This document shows positions 9,903 to 18,848 of a DNA stretch of 64,000 nt, in pieces; within the stretch, counting starts at the first letter, position 1; each line of letters begins with the position of its first letter. The stretch is taken from contig JAAZIA010000019.1 of assembly GCA_012510445.1 (NCBI GenBank), positions 62,001 through 126,000 of the forward strand, in the 5' to 3' direction. The notes beneath the pieces were generated by a model that did not search any database, had not been told where the DNA came from, and saw only the letters and a list, made by a program, of their open reading frames with translations. The translations under genes were made by a program, and so were the position numbers. Origin of the DNA: Bacteroidales bacterium. Its GTDB lineage: Bacteria; Bacteroidota; Bacteroidia; Bacteroidales; UBA932.

Positions 9903-11133
9903 CCGCCTTTCCGGGGCAAATACCGGCAATGCTTTTCAGAGGAATCAGCAAAACCAGCATAAGCAATACAATGGCAACCAAGTCTATGAGTACAATATGT
10001 GTCCACGATATAGACACAGGTACACTATCTACAAAGTAATTAGAGGGATTCAATTTAATCAGATGGGTAGTCTTCTGAAGGATTAGAAAGATAATTGCCG
10101 GAACGGTTCCAGCCAGAGTTCCACGCAAGGCCACCAGAGACGCATTGTAAAGAAACATATTTCTTAACGTACTATCTCTCATTCCTACAGCTTTAAGCAA
10201 ACCTATGGCTGACGTCTTTTCAAACAGTAAAATCAGCAGACCGGAAACCATATTGAACCCGGCTACCAATACCATAAGGGTCAGGAGTACTACTACGTTG
10301 ATATCCATTAAATCCAGCCAGTCGTACAAATGGGCATAAGTCTTTTTGATATTGCGTAATACCACCCCCTGATCTGTATCTACAGTATGGGCCATTATGA
10401 GATCTTCTATACTTTCCTGTTTGTCTTGTAATTTTTTCCTGTTTTTCAGAAAAATTTCCATACCGCTTACCTGATTTTCCTTCCAGCCGTTGAGTCGCTG
10501 AGCATGGCGAATATCTCCCATAACTAAATGGTTATCTATATCTTCCAGCTGCACATCGTACATTCCCGTAATAACAAACCGCCTCATTTTCACACTACTC
10601 CCAATAAAATACAAGGTTACCACATCTTGTAGCTTAAGTTTAAGAAGAGAGGCCATCCGTGTAGAAATCAACACCTGACTTGACGACAAAGAATCTGAAT
10701 AGACGGGCAACGATCCCGATACCAAATGTCTTTGGAAAAAATCCCATTGGTAGTCAGACCCTACCCCTTTAAAAGAAACGGCTTGCATAGTCTCTTCTGT
10801 CCTAATCATTCCATAGGAAATGGCAAATTCTTGTATATGCAATACCTCGGGATGCTCACGCAGCGCCGGCAAATAAGACAATTCGTTTGAGACGGGTAGA
10901 GGCTCCGTTACAAAACCGGCTCCCGGTGCTTCCATTAAAATTTCTCCTGTAAAGCCTATGGCTCTGTTTTCAATCTCGGCTCTGAAACCCCGAACAATAG
11001 CTACTGAAAGTATCATGATGAACACGCTAATAGCTACACTTAAGGTTGCAATCCACGTACCCATACGACTTACCCTGCCTGTGGATGTTGCATCTCCTTT
11101 GAGTTTTCTGGCTAAAAAGACGGCAACGTTCAT
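9889..11133 (-). CDS. FtsX/LolC-like ABC transporter permease
   Basis: MNVAVFLARKLKG..., four-TM FtsX topology with large periplasmic domain, IGLLKAVGMRD motif. Confidence 0.88.
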   Translation of the reverse strand: MNVAVFLARKLKGDATSTGRVSRMGTWIATLSVAISVFIMILSVAIVRGFRAEIENRAIGFTGEILMEAPGAGFVTEPLPVSNELSYLPALREHPEVLHIQEFAISYGMIRTEETMQAVSFKGVGSDYQWDFFQRHLVSGSLPVYSDSLSSSQVLISTRMASLLKLKLQDVVTLYFIGSSVKMRRFVITGMYDVQLEDIDNHLVMGDIRHAQRLNGWKENQVSGMEIFLKNRKKLQDKQESIEDLIMAHTVDTDQGVVLRNIKKTYAHLYDWLDLMDINVVVLLTLMVLVAGFNMVSGLLILLFEKTSAIGLLKAVGMRDSTLRNMFLYNASLVALRGTLAGTVPAIIFLILQKTTHLIKLNPSNYFVDSVPVSISWTHIVLIDLVAIVLLMLVLLIPLKSIAGICPGKAVRMR

Positions 11134-11134
11134 C

Positions 11135-11164
11135 TTGTTTATAAAAATTTAATAGCTATATTTG
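11135..11164 (+). promoter_or_regulatory. Bacteroidota-type promoter for tRNA-Gly (TTG-N19-TATATTTG)
   Basis: TTG at 11135-11137, exactly 19 nt, then TATATTTG at 11157-11164, about 16 nt before the tRNA 5' end. Confidence 0.75.
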
Positions 11165-11180
11165 TTTACTGTTTGGTTGC

Positions 11181-11253
11181 GCGGGAATAGCTCAGTCGGC
11201 AGAGCATCAGCTTCCCAAGCTGAGGGTCGCGAGTTCGAACCTCGTTTCCCGCT
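11181..11253 (+). tRNA. tRNA-Gly (anticodon CCC)
   Basis: GCGGGAA/TTCCCGC acceptor stem, TCAGC-TTCCCAA-GCTGA anticodon arm, GTTCGAAC T-loop; CCA not encoded. Confidence 0.96.
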
Positions 11254-11293
11254 CGTGACTAAACCTAAAACCTAATTTTATTTTAAAACAAAG

Positions 11294-11326
11294 AGACCGT
11301 TGCTCAAAAGGAGCGGTCTTTTTTTT
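11294..11326 (+). terminator. Intrinsic terminator downstream of tRNA-Gly
   Basis: AGACC-gtt-GCTC-AAAAG-GAGC-GGTCT hairpin followed by T run. Confidence 0.75.
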
Positions 11327-12224
11327 ATTCATCATCTTCATCTATCTCTATCAGCATAGTGTTTTCACGTCCAAACATAGCCACTATGCGGGTAAGCTTG
11401 TTGACCTGATCTGCATGCTCTTCTTTTCCCAAAGAAGAATAACTAAACAACAACGTTTCTGCATAAATCTGCGCCAAATCTTCCGGTTCTGCTTCTCTAA
11501 AAGAATGAACGGGAATATGCAGTTTCAATTCTTTCAAAAAGGTTTCCAGTTCTCTGTGAGGGAACAACAACCCGTTTTTAAATACATTCACATAAAACAA
11601 CACGTTATTATCCCTGTCTGTTACCGCAGGCAGAAAACCACCTTTAAATATACGGCCCCCAATACGAACTCCGGTCTGATAAGCCAATAGCAAATAAATA
11701 AATCCGACAGCCACCGGACTGCCTTTCTTCTCTATAAGTGTTTTATGAATAAATGTGTTTTCAGGCTTGGCAAACATTGGATCTATTGTTTTAAAACCCA
11801 GCCTGTTAAAAAAAACATGGTTAAATAATTTCACATTTTCCATAAGGGTTTTATCATCCCTTATCTCTAGAAACATCTCTGTGACACATTCCATCATAAT
11901 TTCTCTGAGGCTGTCCAAGTCAACACCGTCTGTCAACACATCCTGAATCAAACAGAGCCCGACCAACAGATCGTCTTTTGTATTACCAATCCATTGTTCG
12001 ATTTTTTCAAATTTCAAACCCTCCCTGAGTGTGAACACCATCTTTTGAATGGCCTCGGCATGATCTTCCCCGGCTAAGGACTCTCTAATGCTTTCTAACT
12101 GCTCGATGGCCGGTTTCCCCATGGACCTGAGGTGGTCATACAAAGCGTCCTGAATGTATATGTCGGGATCGTCCAGTAAAGGTACCAGATCTAATATCTC
12201 TTTATCATAAACCATTTCCATCAC
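11325..12224 (-). CDS. Transglutaminase-like / SirB1-family protein
   Basis: Region NTFIHKTLIEKKGSPVAVGFIYLLLAYQTGVRIGGRIFKGGFLPAV resembles the SirB1 N-terminal/transglutaminase-like family. Confidence 0.7.
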   Translation of the reverse strand: MMEMVYDKEILDLVPLLDDPDIYIQDALYDHLRSMGKPAIEQLESIRESLAGEDHAEAIQKMVFTLREGLKFEKIEQWIGNTKDDLLVGLCLIQDVLTDGVDLDSLREIMMECVTEMFLEIRDDKTLMENVKLFNHVFFNRLGFKTIDPMFAKPENTFIHKTLIEKKGSPVAVGFIYLLLAYQTGVRIGGRIFKGGFLPAVTDRDNNVLFYVNVFKNGLLFPHRELETFLKELKLHIPVHSFREAEPEDLAQIYAETLLFSYSSLGKEEHADQVNKLTRIVAMFGRENTMLIEIDEDDE

Positions 12225-13093
12225 AATATAAGCATTCTTTCTACAGCTTCTGTCGCTTTTTCCAACATCAGATCTTTGTAATCCACATTCATGTCTTTAC
12301 TATCTCTTTGCGCAATAATAAGGCATACAGTAGCCCCTTCGTGCCCCAGCAGTTTGGAGAGACCGGCAATGGCAGAACCTTCCATTTCAAAGTTCAATAT
12401 TTTTAAAGGGCCGTAACGGAAAGACATCAGTTTGCTAAGGTAATCGGGATTTGCCAAAGGCAAACGAATGACACGCCCCTGAGGACCGTAGAACCCCGGT
12501 GCTGACAACGTAATTCCCAATACTGCATCGTGAAATTGTTTCTCCAAGCTCTCTGAGTTACGCACAAAATAAGGGGCAGCCAGCCCGGATGGCCAGTTCA
12601 TATGAGTAACAAAAGCTTTTTCTAAATCCAGGTCAGAAACCTGATTACGCCCTGCGTACCAATTAAGTAAACCGTCAATACCTGCCGAATAGCTTGAAAA
12701 AACTAATGTTCCCGGCTCTATACCAGGTTGAATAGCCCCCGAAGTACCCAGCCTGAGTATCCTTAAAGATTTATGTTCTTTTTTAGGAATACGTTTATTA
12801 AAATCTATATTGGCCAACGCATCCAGTTCGTTCATCACTATATCAATGTTGTCTGTTCCTATACCCGTAGACAGAATCGTAACCTTATGGTTATTAAAAT
12901 AACCGGTAACGGAAACAAATTCTCTGTTTTTGGACTCATGTTCTACACGGGTAAGTAGCTGTCTTAACAAATCTACCCTATCCGGGTCTCCTACCAGCAA
13001 CACATTGTCGGCAAGCTGATCCGGTCTTATATGCAAGTGAAAAACACTGCCGTCATTATTTATAACCAATTCTGAAGGTTCAATTTTTTTCAT
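12221..13093 (-). CDS. Nucleoside phosphorylase (uridine phosphorylase-like)
   Basis: LLVGDPDRVDLLRQLL, GTGIGTDNIDIVMNEL, LRLGTSGAIQPGI, NFEMEGSAIAGLS. Start refined to MKKIEPSELV at 13093; the longer ORF start (13168) would read through the promoter palindrome. Confidence 0.9.
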   Translation of the reverse strand: MKKIEPSELVINNDGSVFHLHIRPDQLADNVLLVGDPDRVDLLRQLLTRVEHESKNREFVSVTGYFNNHKVTILSTGIGTDNIDIVMNELDALANIDFNKRIPKKEHKSLRILRLGTSGAIQPGIEPGTLVFSSYSAGIDGLLNWYAGRNQVSDLDLEKAFVTHMNWPSGLAAPYFVRNSESLEKQFHDAVLGITLSAPGFYGPQGRVIRLPLANPDYLSKLMSFRYGPLKILNFEMEGSAIAGLSKLLGHEGATVCLIIAQRDSKDMNVDYKDLMLEKATEAVERMLIL

Positions 13094-13096
13094 ACT

Positions 13097-13137
13097 ACAA
13101 ATGTAGAGGAAAATCGTATATTTTCCTCTACATTTGT
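13097..13137. promoter_or_regulatory. Perfect 18-bp inverted repeat containing outward-facing TACATTTG -7 boxes (divergent promoter)
   Basis: ACAAATGTAGAGGAAAAT-CGTAT-ATTTTCCTCTACATTTGT; TACATTTG on minus strand at 13105-13098 and on plus strand at 13129-13136. Confidence 0.85.
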
Positions 13138-13159
13138 TGGAACTAACAAAATCATTGCC

Positions 13160-13546
13160 ATGATACAAAGAATTCAGACACTTTACCTTCTTATTGCATT
13201 GGGATTGATGACTTCGCTTTTTTTTGGGATTTATGCAACCTATACACCGTTTGTTGTATTAACCGTAGCCGTTTGTGCGTTATTGCTGCTTACCATATTC
13301 CTTTTTAAGGCCAGGAAAATACAAATCCGACTGTGCATTTATACTTCACTCGTACTGCTGGGACAGCAAATCTGGATGGGAGTTGCCTATTATCAGAACA
13401 AAGCCGAAGATATTTCTTTTACTGTTACCACTGTGTTTCCAATGGTTAGTATAATCCTTGTTATTCTGGCTCTCAGGGCCATTGGAAGTGATGAAGCCCT
13501 GGTACAATCTTACCACAGATTGCGTCCGGGAAAAGGTAAGAAATGA
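13160..13546 (+). CDS. DUF4293 domain-containing membrane protein
   Basis: MIQRIQTLYLLIALGLMTSLF... with four TM segments, typical of the family. Confidence 0.75.
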   Translation: MIQRIQTLYLLIALGLMTSLFFGIYATYTPFVVLTVAVCALLLLTIFLFKARKIQIRLCIYTSLVLLGQQIWMGVAYYQNKAEDISFTVTTVFPMVSIILVILALRAIGSDEALVQSYHRLRPGKGKK

Positions 13547-13604
13547 TTTTTTCATTATATTCGTAAAACATTATAAACCATTTCATTTAACAAAATTCTA
13601 AAAC

Positions 13605-15095
13605 ATGGAAAAAAATATCTCCAGACGCAATTTTTTACAGAAAAGTGCCCTGGCAACGGCCGGAGCCATTGTTGCTTCTACTCCCCTTTTGGGAAAGACG
13701 CCAATACCTTCACAAAGGAAGAAAAAAGCGGTAGCTACCGATAGACTCAATATTGCCGGAATTGGCATTGGAGGGCGCGGAGGTGGCGTAGTTCGTGAAA
13801 TGAATGCAGAGAACATTGTAGCTTTGTGTGATGTTGACTGGAAATATTCAGCCAATCAATTCAAAGCTTATCCCAACGCCAAAAAATACAAAGATTTCAG
13901 AAAGCTTTTTGATGAAATGGGAAATCAAATAGACGCCGTAATAGTAGGTACAGCAGACCATACCCATGCTGTTATTGCAGCACAAGCCTTGTCTATGGGA
14001 AAACATGTCTATTGTGAAAAGCCCCTTACACACACCGTCTACGAGACCCGATTGCTTACCAAATTGGCAGATAAACATAAAGTGGCTACGCAAATGGGTA
14101 ATCAAGGAGCTTCGGGCAGCGGTGTTCGTAAAATTTGTGAGGCCATCTGGTCCGGGATGATTGGAGAAATAACTAGAGTAGATGCCTTTACAGATAGACC
14201 CATCTGGCCGCAGGGATTAGAAACTCCTACTGAGGTACATACTCCTCATCCCGATCTTGACTGGGATCTTTTCATTGGACCTGCCCCTTACCGTCCATAC
14301 AACCAGATTTACCATCCTTGGAATTGGCGAGGCTGGTGGGACTTTGGAACAGGTGCTTTGGGAGATATGGCCTGTCACATCTTACAGCCGGTAGTTAAAG
14401 CATTAAACTTGAAATCACCCATAGCCGTTCAAGGAAGCTCCACCTCTCTTATGACGGAATGTGCACCCAATGCGCAGATTGCCAAATTTATTTTTCCCGC
14501 ACGTGATAACATGCCAAAAGTAGGCATGCCTCGTGTAGAAGTCACCTGGTATGACGGAGGCTTATTGCCAGAATATCCGGCAGGATGGCCTACAGGAAGA
14601 AATATGAACGACAGCGGAGGAGCCGTTGTATTTCATGGAACAAAAGATACGCTTATCTGCGGATGTTACGGAATCAACCCCTGGCTGCTATCAGGTCGCA
14701 ATCTACCTACTCCTACCATGACACGCGAAGTACAGGATAACAACCACTACCTTGATTTTGTACGTGCTTGCAAAGAAAGTCCGGAAGCACGCGTGAAAAC
14801 TGCCTCTGATTTTTCAGAAGCCGGTCCACTTAATGAAATGGTAGTTATGGGAGTGCTGGCCGTAAGGTTACAGGGACTCAACAGAGAATTGTTGTGGGAT
14901 GGAGACGCCATGAAGTTTACCAACATTTCTCCCAATGACACCCTGCGGATGAAAGTAAAAGACGGTTTCTCTATTAAGGACGGTCATCCCACATTCAATC
15001 ATCAGTATTCAGATCCCATCAACGCATTGGAGTTTGCCAATGAGCTGATCCGTCACACATACAGAGAAGGGTATTCCTTACCTAATATGCCTTAA
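13605..15095 (+). CDS. Gfo/Idh/MocA family oxidoreductase with Tat signal
   Basis: Twin-arginine SRRNFLQKSALATAGAIVAS, GIGIGGRGGGVVREM Rossmann motif, HVYCEKPLTHTVYE (conserved EKP). Confidence 0.92.
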   Translation: MEKNISRRNFLQKSALATAGAIVASTPLLGKTPIPSQRKKKAVATDRLNIAGIGIGGRGGGVVREMNAENIVALCDVDWKYSANQFKAYPNAKKYKDFRKLFDEMGNQIDAVIVGTADHTHAVIAAQALSMGKHVYCEKPLTHTVYETRLLTKLADKHKVATQMGNQGASGSGVRKICEAIWSGMIGEITRVDAFTDRPIWPQGLETPTEVHTPHPDLDWDLFIGPAPYRPYNQIYHPWNWRGWWDFGTGALGDMACHILQPVVKALNLKSPIAVQGSSTSLMTECAPNAQIAKFIFPARDNMPKVGMPRVEVTWYDGGLLPEYPAGWPTGRNMNDSGGAVVFHGTKDTLICGCYGINPWLLSGRNLPTPTMTREVQDNNHYLDFVRACKESPEARVKTASDFSEAGPLNEMVVMGVLAVRLQGLNRELLWDGDAMKFTNISPNDTLRMKVKDGFSIKDGHPTFNHQYSDPINALEFANELIRHTYREGYSLPNMP

Positions 15096-15123
15096 ATTGT
15101 CACCTTATAAAACATATAATACT

Positions 15124-15888
15124 ATGAAAAAAATAATCTTTTTATCTTTTCTTATGACTGCATTTATGGTCAGCTCCTGTGGTTCTTGTGACAACAAGAA
15201 GAAAGAAGTACAGCAAGACGATCCTAACGTTGTTGTTCTTTTTGACGGTGAAACTTTTGATGGCTGGCGTGCTTATAACGGAACAGAGGTTCCGGCTGCC
15301 TGGTCCATCGAAGACGGAGCCATTAAAATCAACGGTTCCGGTCGTGGTGAAGCAGGAGCAGAAGACGGTGGAGACATCATTTTTGACCAAAAATTTGGAA
15401 ATTTTGAACTTAGCTTTGAATGGAAAGTAGCCAAAGGGGCTAATTCCGGGGTGTTTTATCTGGCACAAGAAATTCAGGAACAACCCATCTACATTTCAGC
15501 TCCTGAATACCAAATCCTTGATAATGAACACCACCCCGACGCTTTTTTGGGAGTTGACGGTAACCGTCAGTCGGCCTCTTTGTACGACATGATTCCGGCA
15601 AAACCTCAAAATGCAAAGCCTTATGGAGAGTGGAATACGGCAAAAATCCTGGTGTTCAGTGGAACGGTTGTTCATTTCCAAAACGACGAACCTGTACTGG
15701 AATACCACTTATGGACGCCACAATGGAAAGAGCTGCTAGATAACAGCAAATTTAGCCAAGAGAAATGGCCGGTAGCCTACGACCTGCTTCTGAACTGCGG
15801 GGGTGAAGAAAAAGCCGGTTATGTTGGCTTGCAGGACCATGGCGATGATGTATGGTTCAGGAACTTAAAAGTTAAACTGTTAGACTAA
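15124..15888 (+). CDS. DUF1080 (3-keto-disaccharide hydrolase-type) lipoprotein
   Basis: Lipobox MVSSCGSC; VVLFDGETFDGWRAYNG...FELSFEWKVAKGANSGVFYLAQE typical of DUF1080. Confidence 0.9.
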   Translation: MKKIIFLSFLMTAFMVSSCGSCDNKKKEVQQDDPNVVVLFDGETFDGWRAYNGTEVPAAWSIEDGAIKINGSGRGEAGAEDGGDIIFDQKFGNFELSFEWKVAKGANSGVFYLAQEIQEQPIYISAPEYQILDNEHHPDAFLGVDGNRQSASLYDMIPAKPQNAKPYGEWNTAKILVFSGTVVHFQNDEPVLEYHLWTPQWKELLDNSKFSQEKWPVAYDLLLNCGGEEKAGYVGLQDHGDDVWFRNLKVKLLD

Positions 15889-16757
15889 TGAAATACCGCA
15901 TCTTAGCCATAGCGGCTGTCTCTTTACTAGTTTTTGTTTCTTGTGCAGAAAAACCTGTACAAAAAGAAATAGGACTGCAACTGTATTCTATTCGAGCAGA
16001 AATAGGTGCAGATCTGGAAACGGCACTTCATGCAGTGTCAGAAGCCGGCTATACATTTGTAGAAATGGCAGGCTATCATCCCGTCGAAGGAACTTTCTAT
16101 GGTATGCCGGGTGCCGATTTCACCCAATTATGCCATACTGTGGGACTGGACGTGCTTTCTTCGCATATCAACGGTCCCGACCCCAACAGTACACCCTGGG
16201 AAACTTGTATGGAGTGGTGGGATAAAGCCATTGAAGATCATGTAGAGGCCGGCGTATCGTATATAGTTCAGCCTTCACTGTGGAAGAGTGCTTATGAATC
16301 TTTGGAAGGTCTGTTACGTTACTGTGAGCTTTTTAATGCAGTAGGTGAAAAATGCAATGGGGCAGGGATTCGCTTTGGCTACCACAACCACGACCGTGAA
16401 TTCACAACCTTCTATGAAGAAGTACCCTTGTACGATCATATGCTGATGAATACAGATCCGGAAAAAGTATTCTTCCAAATAGACGTATTCTGGAGCCAAG
16501 TGGGAGGTGCCCCCGCCGTAGAGTACTTTGAAAAGTACCCGGGAAGGTTTGAACTATGGCATGTGAAAGACGACAAAGAAATTGGTGCTTCCGGAGAAAT
16601 TGATTTCAAGGCCATTTACGAATTGGCCTCTACGGCCGGACTAAGGTATGCCATAGTAGAACAGGAAGCCTTTGATATGGAACCGTTTGAAAGCATTAAA
16701 GCTTCTTATGACTTCCTAAATAACGCTTCTTACGTACAAGAATCGTACGCCTACTAA
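15888..16757 (+). CDS. Sugar phosphate isomerase/epimerase (TIM barrel), lipoprotein
   Basis: Lipobox SLLVFVSCAEK; GLQLYSIR, FGYHNHDREF, FFQIDVFW, LWHVKDDK motifs. Confidence 0.9.
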   Translation: MKYRILAIAAVSLLVFVSCAEKPVQKEIGLQLYSIRAEIGADLETALHAVSEAGYTFVEMAGYHPVEGTFYGMPGADFTQLCHTVGLDVLSSHINGPDPNSTPWETCMEWWDKAIEDHVEAGVSYIVQPSLWKSAYESLEGLLRYCELFNAVGEKCNGAGIRFGYHNHDREFTTFYEEVPLYDHMLMNTDPEKVFFQIDVFWSQVGGAPAVEYFEKYPGRFELWHVKDDKEIGASGEIDFKAIYELASTAGLRYAIVEQEAFDMEPFESIKASYDFLNNASYVQESYAY

Positions 16758-16782
16758 ACGGTATTCTTACCAATCGTTTTAC

Positions 16783-16818
16783 ATTCTGTGTTACTGTTCT
16801 GTAACACAGAATTTTTTT
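16783..16818 (+). terminator. Intrinsic terminator nested in the 3' coding end of the convergent TPR gene
   Basis: Perfect 12-bp stem ATTCTGTGTTAC-TGTTCT-GTAACACAGAAT followed by T run. Confidence 0.85.
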
Positions 16819-18788
16819 ATAACACTATAAGCATCCTTAATGCCCAATTCCCCGGCCGTTGAAATATCCATACAACCTTTCTCTTTGTCTTTCAGGTAAA
16901 TCTGGATCAGTCCCCGGTTGTAATACGCTTCTGCCAAGTAGGGATACAATTCAATGGATTTGGAGTAATTAGTAATGGATTTTGGGAAATCGCCCGACAA
17001 ACAATGCAAGTTCCCCAAATTGTAATAAACATAAGCAAAGTCGGGAGCCAGCATGGCTGCTTTTTCCAGATCGTCTATAGCTCCCGAATAGTCGTACTCC
17101 CTTCTCCCCTGGTCCTGTACCTTGGTCCTGGTTGTCCCCGACTGATCCAAAGTAAGGATTTGCACATTACTTTCCATAGAAGCTATAAACTCAATCATTT
17201 CGCTTTGTAATGCCGCTCTGTTCATGTAATAAAACACATTACCCGGGTCGTTTTCAATGGCCTTGTTGTAAGAAGCCAGCGAAGCATTAAACTGCTTGCT
17301 TTGAAAGTCCAGAATACCGCTTACAAAGTACAGGTCTGCCAATGCCGGGTTTCTTGTGACCAATGATTTTATCTGCTCTCTCTGAAAATCCAAGTATTCC
17401 TGTTCCAGCTCCGGCTCTATACTAAACAAATTTACTTGTATGGATTGCTTGCCTATGAATTTTTCCAGTGCTTCGTAATAATAACGCTGTTCCAATGCCG
17501 TACCTGTTTCTGTTTGTCCCGCCAGAAGTTTAAACAAAGGCTTCAACCGTATATCTACGTCTTTGTACTGTAATAATTCGTTGTTAAAATCTTTTTTTGC
17601 AAAATCGGCATCCAATGCCAAAAGTCGGTCAAATCGCTGGGTTGTGTCTGCAAAGGCAGAATATGTGGTGTCACCCAGTCTGGTTTTATATTCACTTACT
17701 TTATGCTGCGCAGTTTGATAGTCTAATTCTGCGGCTGCAAACAAGCCCATACGGTTTTTAACGTAAGAGCGGTTCATATAGGCATTGGCAAAATCGGGGT
17801 ACAATTCAATGGCCATATTGTAATCTCTCAACGCTTCTCCATACCGTTCCATCTGTATAAATAAGGCTGCTCTGTTGTAATAAGCAAGCACGTTGTTTGG
17901 ATTGATGGCTATTACCTGATCATAATCATCCAATGCATTGTTATAATCCCCAATTTGCGTCCTTATAAGAGCCCTGTTGTACAACGTAAGGGCGTTCCCG
18001 GGGTCTTCTTTCAGCACACGTTCCAAGTCATCGAGTGCTCCCGGCAAGTCATCTTGATTGTATCTGATCAGAGCCCTATTAAAATAAGCAAAAGAATTGT
18101 CCGGTTCTAAAGATAAAGCCATGTTAAGATCTTCCAGGGCCTCTTCATAACTCTCTTGCAAAGCATATACGCGGGAGCGCCTTATGTACCCTTCCGGGTC
18201 AAATTTGTTAAGCAATACAGCCGTATTGTAATCGTTTAATGCTTTTACCGTATCTTTCAAATACAGATAACAAGCTCCGCGGTTCAGGTACGCTTCACTA
18301 ACCCTAGGTTCGTGACGAATAAACCGATTAAAATCTGCTTCTGCCAATTTAAATTGTTGAGATAACAGGTAAGTAACTCCACGGCTAAAGTACAAGCCGT
18401 TGTATCCCGGCCGCAGTTCAATGGCCTCTTTTAAATCTTCAAGCGCTTTCTCATAATCCCCCAGTCTGGAGTATGTTATAGCTCTATAATGATAGGCCAA
18501 TGTAAAAATAGGATGTATTTGCAAAGCCTTGTCAAAGTCTGAACGAGCTCCCATAAAATCTCCCAAGTTGTATTTTCCTATGCCTCTGAAAAAATATGCC
18601 TCGTGTAAATTGCGGTCAAGCTGTATGAGTTTATTAAAATTATCAATGGCCTGCTGATAGCGGCCTTCAAATAAAAGATGTTGACCACGGTAAAAAAATT
18701 GCTGTTTGTCATATTGAGCACAAACTTTTTCTGCTCCAATAAAAAACAGGAAAAATAAAAAAACTACAAGGGAAATTCTTTTTGCCAT
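16791..18788 (-). CDS. Tetratricopeptide repeat protein, exported
   Basis: Signal peptide and many TPR units (AYYNRALIR..., AYMNRSYVKN..., AYYNRGLIQIY). Confidence 0.9.
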   Translation of the reverse strand: MAKRISLVVFLFFLFFIGAEKVCAQYDKQQFFYRGQHLLFEGRYQQAIDNFNKLIQLDRNLHEAYFFRGIGKYNLGDFMGARSDFDKALQIHPIFTLAYHYRAITYSRLGDYEKALEDLKEAIELRPGYNGLYFSRGVTYLLSQQFKLAEADFNRFIRHEPRVSEAYLNRGACYLYLKDTVKALNDYNTAVLLNKFDPEGYIRRSRVYALQESYEEALEDLNMALSLEPDNSFAYFNRALIRYNQDDLPGALDDLERVLKEDPGNALTLYNRALIRTQIGDYNNALDDYDQVIAINPNNVLAYYNRAALFIQMERYGEALRDYNMAIELYPDFANAYMNRSYVKNRMGLFAAAELDYQTAQHKVSEYKTRLGDTTYSAFADTTQRFDRLLALDADFAKKDFNNELLQYKDVDIRLKPLFKLLAGQTETGTALEQRYYYEALEKFIGKQSIQVNLFSIEPELEQEYLDFQREQIKSLVTRNPALADLYFVSGILDFQSKQFNASLASYNKAIENDPGNVFYYMNRAALQSEMIEFIASMESNVQILTLDQSGTTRTKVQDQGRREYDYSGAIDDLEKAAMLAPDFAYVYYNLGNLHCLSGDFPKSITNYSKSIELYPYLAEAYYNRGLIQIYLKDKEKGCMDISTAGELGIKDAYSVIKKFCVTEQ

Positions 18789-18848
18789 TCTTCAAAGGTA
18801 TAAAATTGACGGGAAAATTTGTTTATTTGTACTTTAAATACATAAAAC

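Noticed and set aside
13094-13168. N-terminal extension of the nucleoside phosphorylase to 13168
   Set aside because: Would translate through the promoter palindrome; MKKIEPSELV at 13093 is the plausible start.
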